This document shows, piece by piece, positions 24,912-34,322 of a DNA stretch of 51,769 nucleotides. Source of the stretch: Bacillota bacterium (GTDB lineage: Bacteria; Bacillota; Clostridia; Christensenellales; UBA1242); assembly GCA_009784375.1 (NCBI GenBank), contig WRBV01000007.1, forward strand, positions 1 to 51,769, written 5' to 3'. How positions within the stretch are numbered: position 1 is the first letter of the stretch; every line of letters begins with the position of its first letter. Under the pieces are notes generated by a model. It saw only the letters and a program-made list of their open reading frames with translations. It searched no databases and was not told the DNA's origin. Position numbers and translations under genes: made by a program.

Positions 24912-26123
24912 CTACTCCACCGTTTTAAGCGAGCCATTCATATCGACTTTGTGGATTTTTGGAGCAAGTAAAAGATTTGCAAGCGCGAGTGATGCAAACG
25001 CAAGAACGGCAGTAATTACCCACACATACCAACCAACAAAATCCATGCCACCAAATCGAAGGAACTCGAAAACAAAGGACATAAGGTAATAGCCTGCTGG
25101 AAGCCCTATAATTACCCCCATTATTGTAAGCATAAAGATTTCACGAAATATGTAACCACATACCTCGGAATTACGATAACCCAGAACTCTTAATGTTGCG
25201 ATTTCTCGTCGTCGTTCTTCTATATTTATATTGGTAATGTTGTACATAACCATAGCATTAAGCAATACGGCGGCAAGAACTATGGTTGATGATATAGGAC
25301 GAATGGTATCCATAAGATATGGATTTGTGTATTCAAGTGCAAAGCTTAGACTCATCCCACAAAACACAAGAGCGGTCGAGAACATCATAGAGAACACAGT
25401 CATAAAAAACCGAATTCGATAACGGAAGATATTTCGAAGCGATGATTTGTATTTGAATGCAAATCGCCTCCAAAGTGGCGTCATACGCTCTAGCAAAATT
25501 TTGCCGCCATACTTTGGGTGTTTCTGACGCAGAAGTCTGGATGGACGTTCACGCACAGTTGTAAGCACAGTAAATACTGTAACAATAATTGAAAAACCAA
25601 GCGTCAACAAGGCAACCACTATCCCAAACATTGGGAATGTTGCACCAGTTCCTGGCAGGTTTAAAAGGCTTGCAATCGATGCAAACAATGTTGGATAAAT
25701 TACAAATTGTCCAAGCAATATACCCGCAACGCACCCTATGAAAACCGCCACCCAAATAAAGAGAACATATTTCATAATCACCTGGAATCTTGTATAACCA
25801 AGAGTTATATAGCATCCAATTTGAGCACGCTCGGTTTCAACAAGTCTTGTTATTGTCATAAAGACAACCAACGATGTTACAAGGATAAAGAATGTTGGAA
25901 AGATATAGCTTATACGCTCTATCCCATCGGCAAGAAATTTATGATACCAAATATCTGTATACCCACTTTGGATTAACATGTCATTAATTCGATGTAACCT
26001 TGGTCCAAGTGAACCTATGCCACCAACAATCGAAACACTTATCATTGTTAAAACAGCAATAATCAAAAGCCGTGCCCAATTAGCACGAAACATCCTATTA
26101 ACTGTTTTGAAATAAGTTTTCAA
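24912..26123 (-). CDS. FtsX-family ABC transporter permease
   Basis: 403-residue membrane subunit of a MacB/LolCE-type ABC system. One TM segment near the N-terminus (about 16-38), then three TM segments (about 75-180), a cytoplasmic linker, and a second FtsX-like block with TM segments near 245, 280, 330 and 375. The motif EERRREIATLRVLGYRNSEV is typical of FtsX. The start is TTG at 26123, immediately after AAGGAGG (3-nt gap); no better start is available. The matching ATPase gene lies 58 nt upstream. Confidence 0.86.
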   Translation of the reverse strand: MKTYFKTVNRMFRANWARLLIIAVLTMISVSIVGGIGSLGPRLHRINDMLIQSGYTDIWYHKFLADGIERISYIFPTFFILVTSLVVFMTITRLVETERAQIGCYITLGYTRFQVIMKYVLFIWVAVFIGCVAGILLGQFVIYPTLFASIASLLNLPGTGATFPMFGIVVALLTLGFSIIVTVFTVLTTVRERPSRLLRQKHPKYGGKILLERMTPLWRRFAFKYKSSLRNIFRYRIRFFMTVFSMMFSTALVFCGMSLSFALEYTNPYLMDTIRPISSTIVLAAVLLNAMVMYNITNINIEERRREIATLRVLGYRNSEVCGYIFREIFMLTIMGVIIGLPAGYYLMSFVFEFLRFGGMDFVGWYVWVITAVLAFASLALANLLLAPKIHKVDMNGSLKTVE

Positions 26124-26181
26124 ATGCCTCCTTATATATCTGGCAAATTATACAAGATATGGTATTACGCAACACAATACA

Positions 26182-26883
26182 CTACCATTCTATACTTTCG
26201 ATTGGTTTTGGTCTTTTGTTCATAGTGACTTCTTCCACCTTGCCATTTTTGATTGTTATCACTTTATCCGCCATCTCTTTAAGTGCGCTGTTGTGCGTGA
26301 CTATTACGACTGTTTTTCCTTTGTGTTTACAAATACTGTGTAATAACTTTAATATTTTTTTCCCAGTCAAATAATCAAGCGCACCCGTTGGTTCATCACA
26401 TAATATAAGCTTTGAATTCTTTGCAACCGAACGTGCTATTGAAACACGCTGCTGCTCGCCACCCGACAGCTGGGACGGAAAATTGTTCATACGATCGACA
26501 AGTCCAACCTCGTCTAGGATTTCTCTTGGACAAAGCGGGTCTCGACAAATCTCCACCGCAAGTTCAACATTTTCAAGAGCAGTCAGATTTGGCATCAAAT
26601 TATAAAATTGAAAAACAAAACCAACCTCGCAACGCCTGTATTCAGTTAATTGGCGTTCGGTAAAATTATGAACATCGCATCCATTAACATGAATGGTTCC
26701 CCCAGTCGATGTATCCATCCCTCCAAGTAAATTAAGAAGAGTGGTCTTGCCCGCCCCACTTGGACCTGCTATAACCACAAACTCGCCCACATCAATAGAA
26801 AAAGTCAAGCCATCAAGGGCACGAACCTCTTGCCCTCCTGCTTTAAAACTTTTTACCACATTATCAAAGCGAACAAAACTCAT
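26182..26883 (-). CDS. LolD/MacB-type ABC transporter ATPase
   Basis: 233-residue ATPase partner of the FtsX permease. Walker [11 protein letters not shown]-loop [12 protein letters not shown], signature LSGGEQQR, Walker [13 protein letters not shown] and H-loop VIVTHN are intact. Such systems use ATP to drive periplasmic or membrane work (lipoprotein release, peptide export) rather than classical transport. No ribosome binding site lies before ATG 26883; CATAGT ends 5 nt upstream, consistent with a leaderless start. Divergent from ku. Confidence 0.92.
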   Translation of the reverse strand: MSFVRFDNVVKSFKAGGQEVRALDGLTFSIDVGEFVVIAGPSGAGKTTLLNLLGGMDTSTGGTIHVNGCDVHNFTERQLTEYRRCEVGFVFQFYNLMPNLTALENVELAVEICRDPLCPREILDEVGLVDRMNNFPSQLSGGEQQRVSIARSVAKNSKLILCDEPTGALDYLTGKKILKLLHSICKHKGKTVVIVTHNSALKEMADKVITIKNGKVEEVTMNKRPKPIESIEW

Positions 26884-26924
26884 TATGAACTATGTATATG
26901 AGTTAATCATCGGGAATTAGTAAT

Positions 26925-26954
26925 GATTAATTCTTGACCCAGAAACACATACTA
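26925..26954 (+). promoter_or_regulatory. Candidate forespore (sigma-G-like) promoter of ku
   Basis: GATTA (26925-26929), 18-bp spacer, CATACTA (26948-26954), 5 nt before the ku ATG. The -10 matches the sigma-G pattern CATNNTA; the -35 has one mismatch to GNATR. An 8-bp inverted repeat TTAATCAT...ATGATTAA (about 26903-26930) overlaps it. Confidence 0.4.
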
Positions 26955-26959
26955 GACCC

Positions 26960-27781
26960 ATGGCTTACAGTTATAAATCTGCAATTTCCTTTGGGCTTGT
27001 ATATGTACCCGTAACGCTGCATTTAACGGTGCGGTCACGTGACATTGGTTTTAATATGCTACACAAGGATACTGGCGAACGCATTCGTTACTTAAAAACA
27101 TGCGACAGTTGCAAGCAACCAATTCTAGGGGATGATATTGTCAAAGGTTTTCAATATGAAAAAGGTAAATATGTCACGATAACAGACAAAGAATTCGAGG
27201 CAATTAAATCACCCAAAGACAAAAGCATTGAGATTGCAAAGTTCGTAAAACTGGACGAAATTGACCCAATCTATTTTGAAAAGAGCTATTACGTAAACCC
27301 AACTGGTGCAGACAAAGCCTTTCAATTGATTCTGGAAGCAATCCAAAGCCAAAACAAAGTCGGGATTGCAAAGACCGTGCTTGGATCAAAAGAACAAGTA
27401 GTTGCACTTCGAGCAATTAATGGGAACATGGTTTTATATACCATGCATTTTCACGACGAACTTGCAGCCAATCCCACAAAGAAAGCGGAAGAAAAAATCT
27501 CGGACGCCGAGTTAAAGCTTGCAAAGCAAATCATTGATAACATGACAACAAATTTTAATCCAAAAGAATTCAAGGACGAGTATCGAGAAAAATTAGAATC
27601 CGCAATCCAAACCAAAATCAACGGCAGACAAATAAAAGCACCAAACCAAAAGGCACAGGTTGCAAAGATAATTAATCTTATGGACGCATTAAAGGCAAGT
27701 GTCGAGGGGTCAAAGAAAAATACAAAAGCAAATACAAACGTGACAAGGAAGAGTGCAAAAAGCAAATCAAAGACGGCATAG
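26960..27781 (+). CDS. ku: Non-homologous end-joining protein Ku
   Basis: 273-residue bacterial Ku, a homodimeric ring that binds double-strand DNA ends and recruits LigD. The start SYKSAISFGLVYVPVTL, the TCDSCKQPI cysteine pair and the EIAKFVKLDEIDPIYFEKSYY core are typical, and the C-terminal tail (from about 245) is Lys-rich for DNA binding. No ribosome binding site; the ATG follows a -10-like CATACT by 6 nt. First gene of a three-gene end-joining operon with a ligase and a polymerase. Confidence 0.95.
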   Translation: MAYSYKSAISFGLVYVPVTLHLTVRSRDIGFNMLHKDTGERIRYLKTCDSCKQPILGDDIVKGFQYEKGKYVTITDKEFEAIKSPKDKSIEIAKFVKLDEIDPIYFEKSYYVNPTGADKAFQLILEAIQSQNKVGIAKTVLGSKEQVVALRAINGNMVLYTMHFHDELAANPTKKAEEKISDAELKLAKQIIDNMTTNFNPKEFKDEYREKLESAIQTKINGRQIKAPNQKAQVAKIINLMDALKASVEGSKKNTKANTNVTRKSAKSKSKTA

Positions 27782-27802
27782 CGATTTGTCAATAATCTTT
27801 TA

Positions 27803-28393
27803 ATGGATCCTTTTAAAATTGATATACAACTTGTAAAATTGGTGGATTCTCCCCCGACTGGACAAGAATGGCTTTGGGAGCTTAAATACGATGGTTGGCG
27901 CATTCTTGCATTCTTGGATAACGGTCAGACAACACTTGTTACTAGGAATAAAAATGATGCTACCACTCGGTTTTCGCCCATTTCACATATTCTTGAAAAT
28001 TGGCTTGGAGTTCGTTCTGTGATACTGGATGGCGAGATGGTTGTTGTGGATAAAGACGGACATTGTGATTTTCATGCGTTGCGTGGTCGAAAATTAAAAA
28101 ATCTTGCATACGTTGTATTTGATATATTGTCTCTTGACGGAAACGACCTGCGACAGACTCCCCTTGTTGTGCGAAAACAAATTCTTGCCGATTTAATAAA
28201 GGATGCCCCAACTAATATTATTCAAAGCCAATATTTATCTGGAAACGTAGATGAATTATTCAAAGCCGTTTGCGATGGCGGACACGAGGGGCTAATCGGT
28301 AAATTGAAAAACTCGCATTATACGGGAAATCGAAACGGAAGTTGGATAAAATACAAATGCCCGAATTATACTAGAAAATATGAAGATAAGTAA
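27803..28393 (+). CDS. ligD: Minimal ATP-dependent DNA ligase (adenylation domain only)
   Basis: 196-residue nucleotidyltransferase domain of the LigD type. Motif I KYDGWR carries the adenylated Lys28; the downstream motifs ILDGEMVV, YVVFDILSLDG, HEGLIGK and GSWIKYKC correspond to motifs III, IIIa, IV and V. The protein ends almost directly after motif V, so the OB-fold domain and motif VI (together usually about 100 residues) are missing. The stop lies inside the first codons of the polymerase gene (14-nt overlap, different frame). Start ATG 27803 lacks a ribosome binding site; it is 21 nt after the ku stop. Ligation without the OB fold would be unusual. Confidence 0.85.
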   Translation: MDPFKIDIQLVKLVDSPPTGQEWLWELKYDGWRILAFLDNGQTTLVTRNKNDATTRFSPISHILENWLGVRSVILDGEMVVVDKDGHCDFHALRGRKLKNLAYVVFDILSLDGNDLRQTPLVVRKQILADLIKDAPTNIIQSQYLSGNVDELFKAVCDGGHEGLIGKLKNSHYTGNRNGSWIKYKCPNYTRKYEDK

Positions 28394-29174
28394 TCCCGAT
28401 AAAATCGTTTATCAAAAAACCAAAACCACAAAACAAGATGTTGTGGATTATTATAATTTTGTTGAAAAGATGATGCTTCCGTATATAAGTAATCGCAACC
28501 TTGCACTTGTACGATGCCCTGGTGGAGTCACATCATGTTTTTATACCAAGAATCCCCCTGAATTCGAAAAGAACTTTTTTGTTGTATCGGACACAGCTGA
28601 ATTGATATCTCACGTTCAAATGAATACCATTGAATTTCATCTTTGGGGTTCGCCATCCGATGACATAGACCTGCCTGATATAATGGTGTTTGATCTTGAC
28701 CCAGATGAAACGATGAGTCTTAAACAAATTCGCAAAGGTGCAACTGATTTAAAGAGCATCTTGGATGAATTGGGACTTGTATCTTTTCTTAAAACAAGTG
28801 GCGGCAAAGGATATCACATTGTTGTTCCCTTCAAAGAGGCAAGCGATTGGTCAAGCTTTAAAGAATTTTCAAAAATGATAGCCGAACTTATGGAAGCAAA
28901 ATGGCAAGATAAATACACCACAAACATTCGCAAAGATGCACGTGGCGGCAAAATTTTTGTTGACTATCTTCGCAACACAAAAGGTGCGACAAGCATCGCA
29001 CCTTATTCACTTCGAGCAAAAGAATCACCCACAATTTCATTTCCAATCGATTGGCACGAGATTAATAAATTCAAACCAAACTCGGTTGACATAAATAACA
29101 TAGAAAAATATATCCAGCATGATCCATGGAAAGATTTTTTCAAAGTTAAAAACAAACAAAAGTTAAAATCATGA
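28380..29174 (+). CDS. ligD: LigD polymerase-domain protein (primase-polymerase)
   Basis: 264-residue archaeo-eukaryotic primase-type polymerase, the gap-filling module of NHEJ, here as a separate protein. Diagnostic blocks: TIEFHLWGSPSDDIDLPD, VFDLDPD (metal Asp pair), KTSGGKGYHIVVP, and DYLRNTKGATSIAPYSLRA. Length matches the stand-alone domain. It overlaps the ligase by 14 nt and is presumably translated by coupling. With ku and the ligase it forms a split-gene NHEJ operon, whereas Bacillus LigD is a single fused protein. Confidence 0.94.
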   Translation: MKISNPDKIVYQKTKTTKQDVVDYYNFVEKMMLPYISNRNLALVRCPGGVTSCFYTKNPPEFEKNFFVVSDTAELISHVQMNTIEFHLWGSPSDDIDLPDIMVFDLDPDETMSLKQIRKGATDLKSILDELGLVSFLKTSGGKGYHIVVPFKEASDWSSFKEFSKMIAELMEAKWQDKYTTNIRKDARGGKIFVDYLRNTKGATSIAPYSLRAKESPTISFPIDWHEINKFKPNSVDINNIEKYIQHDPWKDFFKVKNKQKLKS

Positions 29175-29281
29175 CCATTTATATATGACACAATACACAA
29201 CATATGGTGTTATGTGACAAGAAACACCACCTGTTACATCAAGTCAATATATCACAAGGACAAAAGTCACATCATCAGATT

Positions 29282-30718
29282 TTATCTGCGTGGTGTTGGT
29301 ATTCTTGGAACACTTGGTTTCCGTGGTGTCGTTGTTCGTGATGCTGTTGTACGTGGCGTATTTTGTGCAGTCGATCTTGGTGTAGCTGGAGCTGTTGCTC
29401 GTGGTGTTGATTGCCTGTTGTTTCTATTGTTATTTCTTGCATTATTATTTTTCTTTCCAAATAAATCCATAGCAAGTAACGCACCAAATGCAATTACAAG
29501 AACGGTGGTCGCCAACATCCAGTACGAGAACCATGTATTTGGACGAACTATGCCCGCAACCTCGACCTGACCATCGGTACTCAGCCTTGCAAGGATATCG
29601 CCAAGTTCATCTGTACGTACAACAGTTGGCGGTATAGCTAGTACAGCCAATCTATTCAAGATAACATTATGTGGATGATTAAAGGTATTTCCTGTGCTTC
29701 TTGTACCAACCTGGATTATTGCAAAAGATGGTGTGATGTGTTCTAAGAATCGCAGGCTGTTACTCGTGGTCGAGCCATGGTGACCAAGGTCGAATATATC
29801 TACGTTTGTTGGTATTGGAAGTACGGCAACAGTTGGATAAAGTGCAGTTGGACTTGCTGGTAGACCACTTGGGTATTCTAAACCAAGTACTCTGTACTCG
29901 TTTACAACATACGCATCCCCAGTAAACAGCATTGTTGAGCCACCAAATTGGACGCAGAAGATTGTGCTGTATACATTGACTGAAGTTGTTCTGAAACCAT
30001 TTCCGTGTGTTGGTGCTGGACCATAGCTGAACCTTGTTGGGCTGTAGAATGTGAATTCTGCGTCGCCTACATCAAATCTTAGCCCTCGTTCTGGCAATAC
30101 AATGTTTGTCGGTGTTACACCGTCCTGCCCTACCGATGTGTCCATGGCATCAACAAAGTTTTGAAATGTTGCGGGCGATGCATTTGGATTGTCACTTGTT
30201 CTGTGGACTGTGTATTGTGTGCCTGGTAATATCCCAAATGATGCGGGTACATTGTCAATAGATTCCTGTACAGTAAATGTCATTGGACGAACTATGTTAT
30301 TTACACGGGTCCCCGTTCTGTTTAATATGTATGCCATATCACCGATATGGTCGGCGTGGCTGTGAGTTGCGATTATCCAATCAAATACCCACGGTTGGTT
30401 ATTTGGGAAAATATAGGTACTCAGGTAATTTCTGAATTGGCTTCGTGTTAAATTCCAACGTCCAGCATCAATTAAAACACGTTGCATTTCATTGCCGACT
30501 GGGATTTCCATTACTATCGCGTCACCCTGCCCTACGTCGATGAAATGCACATACATACCACCATCAAAAGACACCACTTCGTGAGGTCTCTCGTTACCAA
30601 GAACATTGTGGTTTACAAAATCTTCTATTTGGCTATTCCAAATGAACCCTGTCCCAACTGCCGCCGCGATCACAAGAAAAACAACAAGACGCACGGCAAA
30701 AAATCTTTTTCTTCTCAT
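29282..30718 (-). CDS. ComEC/Rec2-like metallo-beta-lactamase-fold protein, membrane anchored
   Basis: 478 residues. An N-terminal TM segment (about 8-27) is followed by a beta-lactamase-fold domain with HFIDVGQGDAIV, the zinc motif ATHSHADHIGD, FTGDA and DLGHHGSTTS, as in the C-terminal domain of ComEC. A second TM (about 395-418) precedes a tail of Asn/Arg and then Thr/Pro/Arg repeats. It lacks the ComEC channel domain, so it is not a DNA-uptake pore; an extracytoplasmic hydrolase is likely. TATAGT ends 6 nt before the ATG. A shorter paralogue lies at 43200-44327. Confidence 0.85.
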   Translation of the reverse strand: MRRKRFFAVRLVVFLVIAAAVGTGFIWNSQIEDFVNHNVLGNERPHEVVSFDGGMYVHFIDVGQGDAIVMEIPVGNEMQRVLIDAGRWNLTRSQFRNYLSTYIFPNNQPWVFDWIIATHSHADHIGDMAYILNRTGTRVNNIVRPMTFTVQESIDNVPASFGILPGTQYTVHRTSDNPNASPATFQNFVDAMDTSVGQDGVTPTNIVLPERGLRFDVGDAEFTFYSPTRFSYGPAPTHGNGFRTTSVNVYSTIFCVQFGGSTMLFTGDAYVVNEYRVLGLEYPSGLPASPTALYPTVAVLPIPTNVDIFDLGHHGSTTSNSLRFLEHITPSFAIIQVGTRSTGNTFNHPHNVILNRLAVLAIPPTVVRTDELGDILARLSTDGQVEVAGIVRPNTWFSYWMLATTVLVIAFGALLAMDLFGKKNNNARNNNRNNRQSTPRATAPATPRSTAQNTPRTTASRTTTPRKPSVPRIPTPRR

Positions 30719-30724
30719 AACCTA

Positions 30725-30753
30725 ACTATACGATTTTTCGACAAAATTTGCAA
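30725..30753 (-). promoter_or_regulatory. Promoter, leaderless layout
   Basis: Minus strand -35 TTGCAA (30753-30748), 17-bp spacer, -10 TATAGT (30730-30725), 6 nt before the ATG at 30718. Confidence 0.7.
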
Positions 30754-31044
30754 CTAAATGGTGTCGGCATCATCAGATTGATACTCGCTTTGATCTAGCG
30801 TATCAAACCTCGCCTGGGCGTGATTCAATCCCTTTATTTCGCCTTTAGAGTAATAATATTTTCCACTCAGCGGAGAGATAATTAAAATCGCTATAGTTAA
30901 CACCAGCCAGAGGAAATTTTCATTCCCTGTTGTTTCTAACACTATAATCACACCAAGACAAATAATAAAAGCAACACACATCGCAACAAGCGAAACCCTC
31001 ATCCGTCTTTTAAGTTCATTTTTCTTCTTCTCAAAATAATCCAT
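30754..31044 (-). CDS. Small two-TM membrane protein, unknown
   Basis: 96 residues: a basic head (KKKNELKRRMR), two TM segments (about 16-37 and 43-60) and an acidic soluble tail. No family recognised. Its stop abuts the -35 of the next gene. TATAAT ends 5 nt before the ATG, with TTGCAA 18 bp further upstream, so it should be leaderless. Confidence 0.65.
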   Translation of the reverse strand: MDYFEKKKNELKRRMRVSLVAMCVAFIICLGVIIVLETTGNENFLWLVLTIAILIISPLSGKYYYSKGEIKGLNHAQARFDTLDQSEYQSDDADTI

Positions 31045-31049
31045 AATTG

Positions 31050-31079
31050 ATTATAAGATACAATTAATAACATTTGCAA
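31050..31079 (-). promoter_or_regulatory. Promoter, leaderless layout
   Basis: Minus strand -35 TTGCAA (31079-31074), 18-bp spacer, -10 TATAAT (31055-31050), 5 nt before ATG. Confidence 0.65.
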
Positions 31080-31126
31080 CTAGGAAAATAGCGTGTCATT
31101 CAATTCTTTAGCCAGTCGGGATGAAT

Positions 31127-32929
31127 CTATCTCGACGCACGAAGTCTTGCGTTCTTGTCCAAAATCTTTTTGCGGATACGCACACTCTTTGGGGTTACTT
31201 CCAACAATTCATCATCGGCAAGGAATTCCAAACATCCCTCCAAACTTAGTTGTTTTGGTGGTGCAAGACGCACGTTTTCATCACTTCCACTTGCACGCAT
31301 GTTTGTAAGTTGTTTTTTCTTGCAAACGTTTATTTCCATGTCGTCACCCTTTGGGTTTTCGCCGACCACCATGCCTGCATAGACTGGGACTCCTATACCT
31401 ATGAACAACGTCCCACGACTCTCGGCATTCATGAGACCATAACCATTAGATTCACCCGCTTCGTGAGCAATAAGGCTTCCTGTATGGCGTCGTGCGATGT
31501 CACCACGATACTTTTCATACGAATGAAAGACACTAGACATAATTCCCTCACCGCGTGTATCGGTCAAAAATTCGCTCTTGTAACCGAACAATCCGCGTGA
31601 CGGTACAAGGAATTCTACTCTGGTCCTATCACCCACAGTAGTCATCTGAACAAGCTCACCCTTACGTAATCCCATTTTCTCCATAACAACACCAACTGCA
31701 CTTTCAGGAACGTCTACTACGAATTTGTCGATTGGCTCGCATCGCACACTATCGATTTCTTTGTACAAGACCTTTGGCATAGATACCGCAAGCTCGTAAT
31801 TTTCACGGCGCATATTTTCAATCAAAATCGCAAGATGCATCTCGCCACGACCTGCGACCAAGAATTTTTCACTTGTATCACCGTCTCGAACACGCAATGA
31901 AACATCACGCTCGGCTTCTTTGTATAGCCTGTCACGCAAATTTCTGCTTGTTACGAACTTTCCTTCTTTTCCTGCAAATGGGCTGTCGTTTACCATAAAT
32001 GTCATCTCGACACTTGGTTCGCTTATCTTTGCAAATTTTATTGGACTTATCTCCAAAGGTGAGCAAATTGTATTCCCAATTTGCACAGGACATGTAAGCG
32101 CAACAACGGCAATATCGCCCGCATTAACAGACTCGGTTGGCTTGTGCGACATACCCGAAAATTCAAACAACCCAGCAACCTTTGCTTTGCTATTCAAGTT
32201 CTGATTGTTGTAATCGACAACAACTATTTGGTCGCCAACATTCAACGAACCACTCACAGGCTTTCCAATTGCCATTTTGCCAAGGTAATCACTATGCTCG
32301 GCGGCGGACACCAACATTTTAAAAGGCGAACCCGCATCAACCTTTGGCTCGTCAATGTGTTTAATAATCGCTTCAAACAATGGCTTCATATTTGTTGCAA
32401 TGTCACTTGGATTTAAACCAGCAATCCCCTGTCTTGCACTTGCATAGACAATAGGACTGTCCAGCTGTTCATCTGTTGCCTTTAAATCCATCAGTAATTC
32501 AAGTACTTCGTCCTCGACTTCGCCCAACCTTGCGTCTGGTCTGTCGATTTTATTGATTACTATGATGATTTTATGATTAAGCTCGATCGCACGTTGTAAT
32601 ACAAATCTTGTTTGTGGCATTGGACCCTCGAAAGAATCAACCACCAACAAAACGCCATCCGCCATGGACAAAGCCCGTTCAACCTCTCCCCCGAAATCGG
32701 CGTGACCTGGGGTATCTATGACATTAACCTTGATATCACCATATTGAAAGCTGGCGTTCTTTGCCATGATTGTTATGCCACGCTCGCGTTCAAGCGCATT
32801 ACTGTCCATCACACGATCATCCACTTTTTGGTTCTCGCGGAATACATTCCCTTGTTTCAAAAGTTCATTAACCAAGCTTGTCTTACCATGGTCAACGTGT
32901 GCAATTATTGCAATATTACGAATTTTCAT
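31127..32929 (-). CDS. typA: Ribosome-associated GTPase TypA/BipA
   Basis: 600-residue translational GTPase related to EF-G/LepA that binds ribosomes and helps 50S assembly and stress growth. G motifs [24 protein letters not shown] and NKIDRPDAR are intact, and the BipA-specific C-terminal region ([23 protein letters not shown]) is present. I start at ATG 32929 (MKIRNIAI), matching the family; a 26-codon extension is open but unlike it. TATACT ends 5 nt before this ATG with TTGCAA further upstream, supporting a leaderless start. Confidence 0.95.
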   Translation of the reverse strand: MKIRNIAIIAHVDHGKTSLVNELLKQGNVFRENQKVDDRVMDSNALERERGITIMAKNASFQYGDIKVNVIDTPGHADFGGEVERALSMADGVLLVVDSFEGPMPQTRFVLQRAIELNHKIIIVINKIDRPDARLGEVEDEVLELLMDLKATDEQLDSPIVYASARQGIAGLNPSDIATNMKPLFEAIIKHIDEPKVDAGSPFKMLVSAAEHSDYLGKMAIGKPVSGSLNVGDQIVVVDYNNQNLNSKAKVAGLFEFSGMSHKPTESVNAGDIAVVALTCPVQIGNTICSPLEISPIKFAKISEPSVEMTFMVNDSPFAGKEGKFVTSRNLRDRLYKEAERDVSLRVRDGDTSEKFLVAGRGEMHLAILIENMRRENYELAVSMPKVLYKEIDSVRCEPIDKFVVDVPESAVGVVMEKMGLRKGELVQMTTVGDRTRVEFLVPSRGLFGYKSEFLTDTRGEGIMSSVFHSYEKYRGDIARRHTGSLIAHEAGESNGYGLMNAESRGTLFIGIGVPVYAGMVVGENPKGDDMEINVCKKKQLTNMRASGSDENVRLAPPKQLSLEGCLEFLADDELLEVTPKSVRIRKKILDKNARLRASR

Positions 32930-32934
32930 CACGT

Positions 32935-32964
32935 AGTATACATCAAAATTCGACAACCTTGCAA
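32935..32964 (-). promoter_or_regulatory. typA: typA promoter, leaderless layout
   Basis: Minus strand -35 TTGCAA (32964-32959), 18-bp spacer, -10 TATACT (32940-32935), 5 nt before ATG. Confidence 0.65.
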
Positions 32965-33072
32965 TGAGTTTATTATTTATTTGCGACGAACTATTGTACA
33001 CTTGCATTAATAAAACTTAATGTAAATAGATTGATGTATTAATCAATTATACCAAGGTAAAATACATGCTAG

Positions 33073-33459
33073 ATGGCAAAAACGGCAACCCAACAAAAGA
33101 GCTTTGATATTCAAAAAGTTATTGATATCTGCTTTCTTCAAAAATTACAATCACTTCCTATTACCATGCGCGGTTTTCACAGCGCAAAGGAATGTGTTGC
33201 AATTTATCTGCGAGAAAAGCATTTAAATGACGTGGAAATACCAAGTGCTATTGACATGTACTCTGAAATCGAGTATAAATTTAAATTAAACAAAGGCACG
33301 GTTGAAAAACGCATAAGGGACTTTGTCAAAGCATCTTGGCATTTGTTTCCAAAGCTCTTTGAAGCGCGCCCAACAAATTATGAATTCATCGCACGTATAG
33401 CTGAAGTAATAGATGATCTAATTAATCGTCAAGATTTTGAAACAATGCTGGCAAGATAG
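33073..33459 (+). CDS. Spo0A output-domain (C-terminal HTH) protein without receiver
   Basis: 128-residue DNA-binding protein matching the Spo0A C-terminal domain: GFHSAKECVAIYL near residues 35-47, an HTH region with GTVEKRIRDFVKASW (about 76-90) and the hallmark RPTNYEFIARIAEVI (about 100-114). Spo0A itself carries an N-terminal phosphoreceiver of about 120 residues, absent here, so this is a phosphorylation-independent relative. TAAAAT lies 9 nt before the ATG. Its last 38 nt overlap the convergent gene. It might compete for or share Spo0A boxes; that is inference. Confidence 0.8.
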   Translation: MAKTATQQKSFDIQKVIDICFLQKLQSLPITMRGFHSAKECVAIYLREKHLNDVEIPSAIDMYSEIEYKFKLNKGTVEKRIRDFVKASWHLFPKLFEARPTNYEFIARIAEVIDDLINRQDFETMLAR

Positions 33460-34312
33460 TATCTTTTACAATTTCAATCATATTATCAAGACTTGTTGAA
33501 ACTTCTTCACCAAAAATTTCGGTAAATCTTATAAAATAACAATTTCCGCCTAATGTAAAATGCACAAGGGTGTTTCGGACTATATTTAATCCAATATCAA
33601 ATGTATATCTCGCATGAGCAAAGATTGCAATGCCATCTACAGCAAAACCACTAACAATTGTTTCACGGTCAACTTCTTGCTCATTAATATTAAATGCATG
33701 TATTTGTTCAGTAACTTCATTAACATGCTGCATATGTGCCATTTCAAGTGTCGAATAGAAACCAGGATAATAGTTAAAAAAATAATAATATCTGTGAGTA
33801 CGGATTCTATAGTCAACAACAAACATATTACCATTTTCCAGAGTTATCATACTCTCAGCTATTTTATAGCTTAATATTAATGGTGCATCATCGGCAAGCT
33901 CAACCCATGAGTCACCCCACCAAGGGATAGTTCCAAAGAGTGTTTTTTGATATGTACTAAAAAGTAGCAAACCCGGTATACTTCTTACCTGTAATTCCAT
34001 TAATGGTATACTTGTGATATTATCTGTGTAAATCATTGGCTCAGGTGATGGTGGCGTCAAAAAAGTTGTGCCCCTTGGCAAAGTAATTGGTAACACAATG
34101 GAAAGACAAATCACAGCGGTAACAATCGCCGTGATTGCATATCTAAAAAGAAAGTTTGGCTGGGATATGGATTTTGCAGACTCTTGTGCTTGATATCTTT
34201 CTTTGTCTGCCCTATCAATTGCCCTTTTTGTTCTTTTAACCATTCTCTTATTTAGTTTCTCGCCAAGCTCGGCTTCCAAATAATCAGATAATACTTTGTC
34301 CTTAGTTCTCAT
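33422..34312 (-). CDS. Single-pass membrane protein, unknown
   Basis: 296 residues. A charged cytoplasmic head (1-54, Lys/Arg/Glu rich) precedes one TM segment (about 56-78) and a roughly 215-residue external domain with aromatic-rich stretches (HRYYYFFNYYPGFYSTLE). The layout resembles membrane sensors or anti-sigma-like proteins, but no known domain is recognised. AAGGAG precedes ATG 34312. It follows the peptidase-like gene by 10 nt in an HTH-led operon. Confidence 0.65.
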   Translation of the reverse strand: MRTKDKVLSDYLEAELGEKLNKRMVKRTKRAIDRADKERYQAQESAKSISQPNFLFRYAITAIVTAVICLSIVLPITLPRGTTFLTPPSPEPMIYTDNITSIPLMELQVRSIPGLLLFSTYQKTLFGTIPWWGDSWVELADDAPLILSYKIAESMITLENGNMFVVDYRIRTHRYYYFFNYYPGFYSTLEMAHMQHVNEVTEQIHAFNINEQEVDRETIVSGFAVDGIAIFAHARYTFDIGLNIVRNTLVHFTLGGNCYFIRFTEIFGEEVSTSLDNMIEIVKDTILPALFQNLDD

Positions 34313-34322
34313 GTAACTCCTT

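Noticed and set aside
32930..33007. 26-residue N-terminal extension of TypA
   Set aside because: Unlike the family and would place the good promoter inside the gene.
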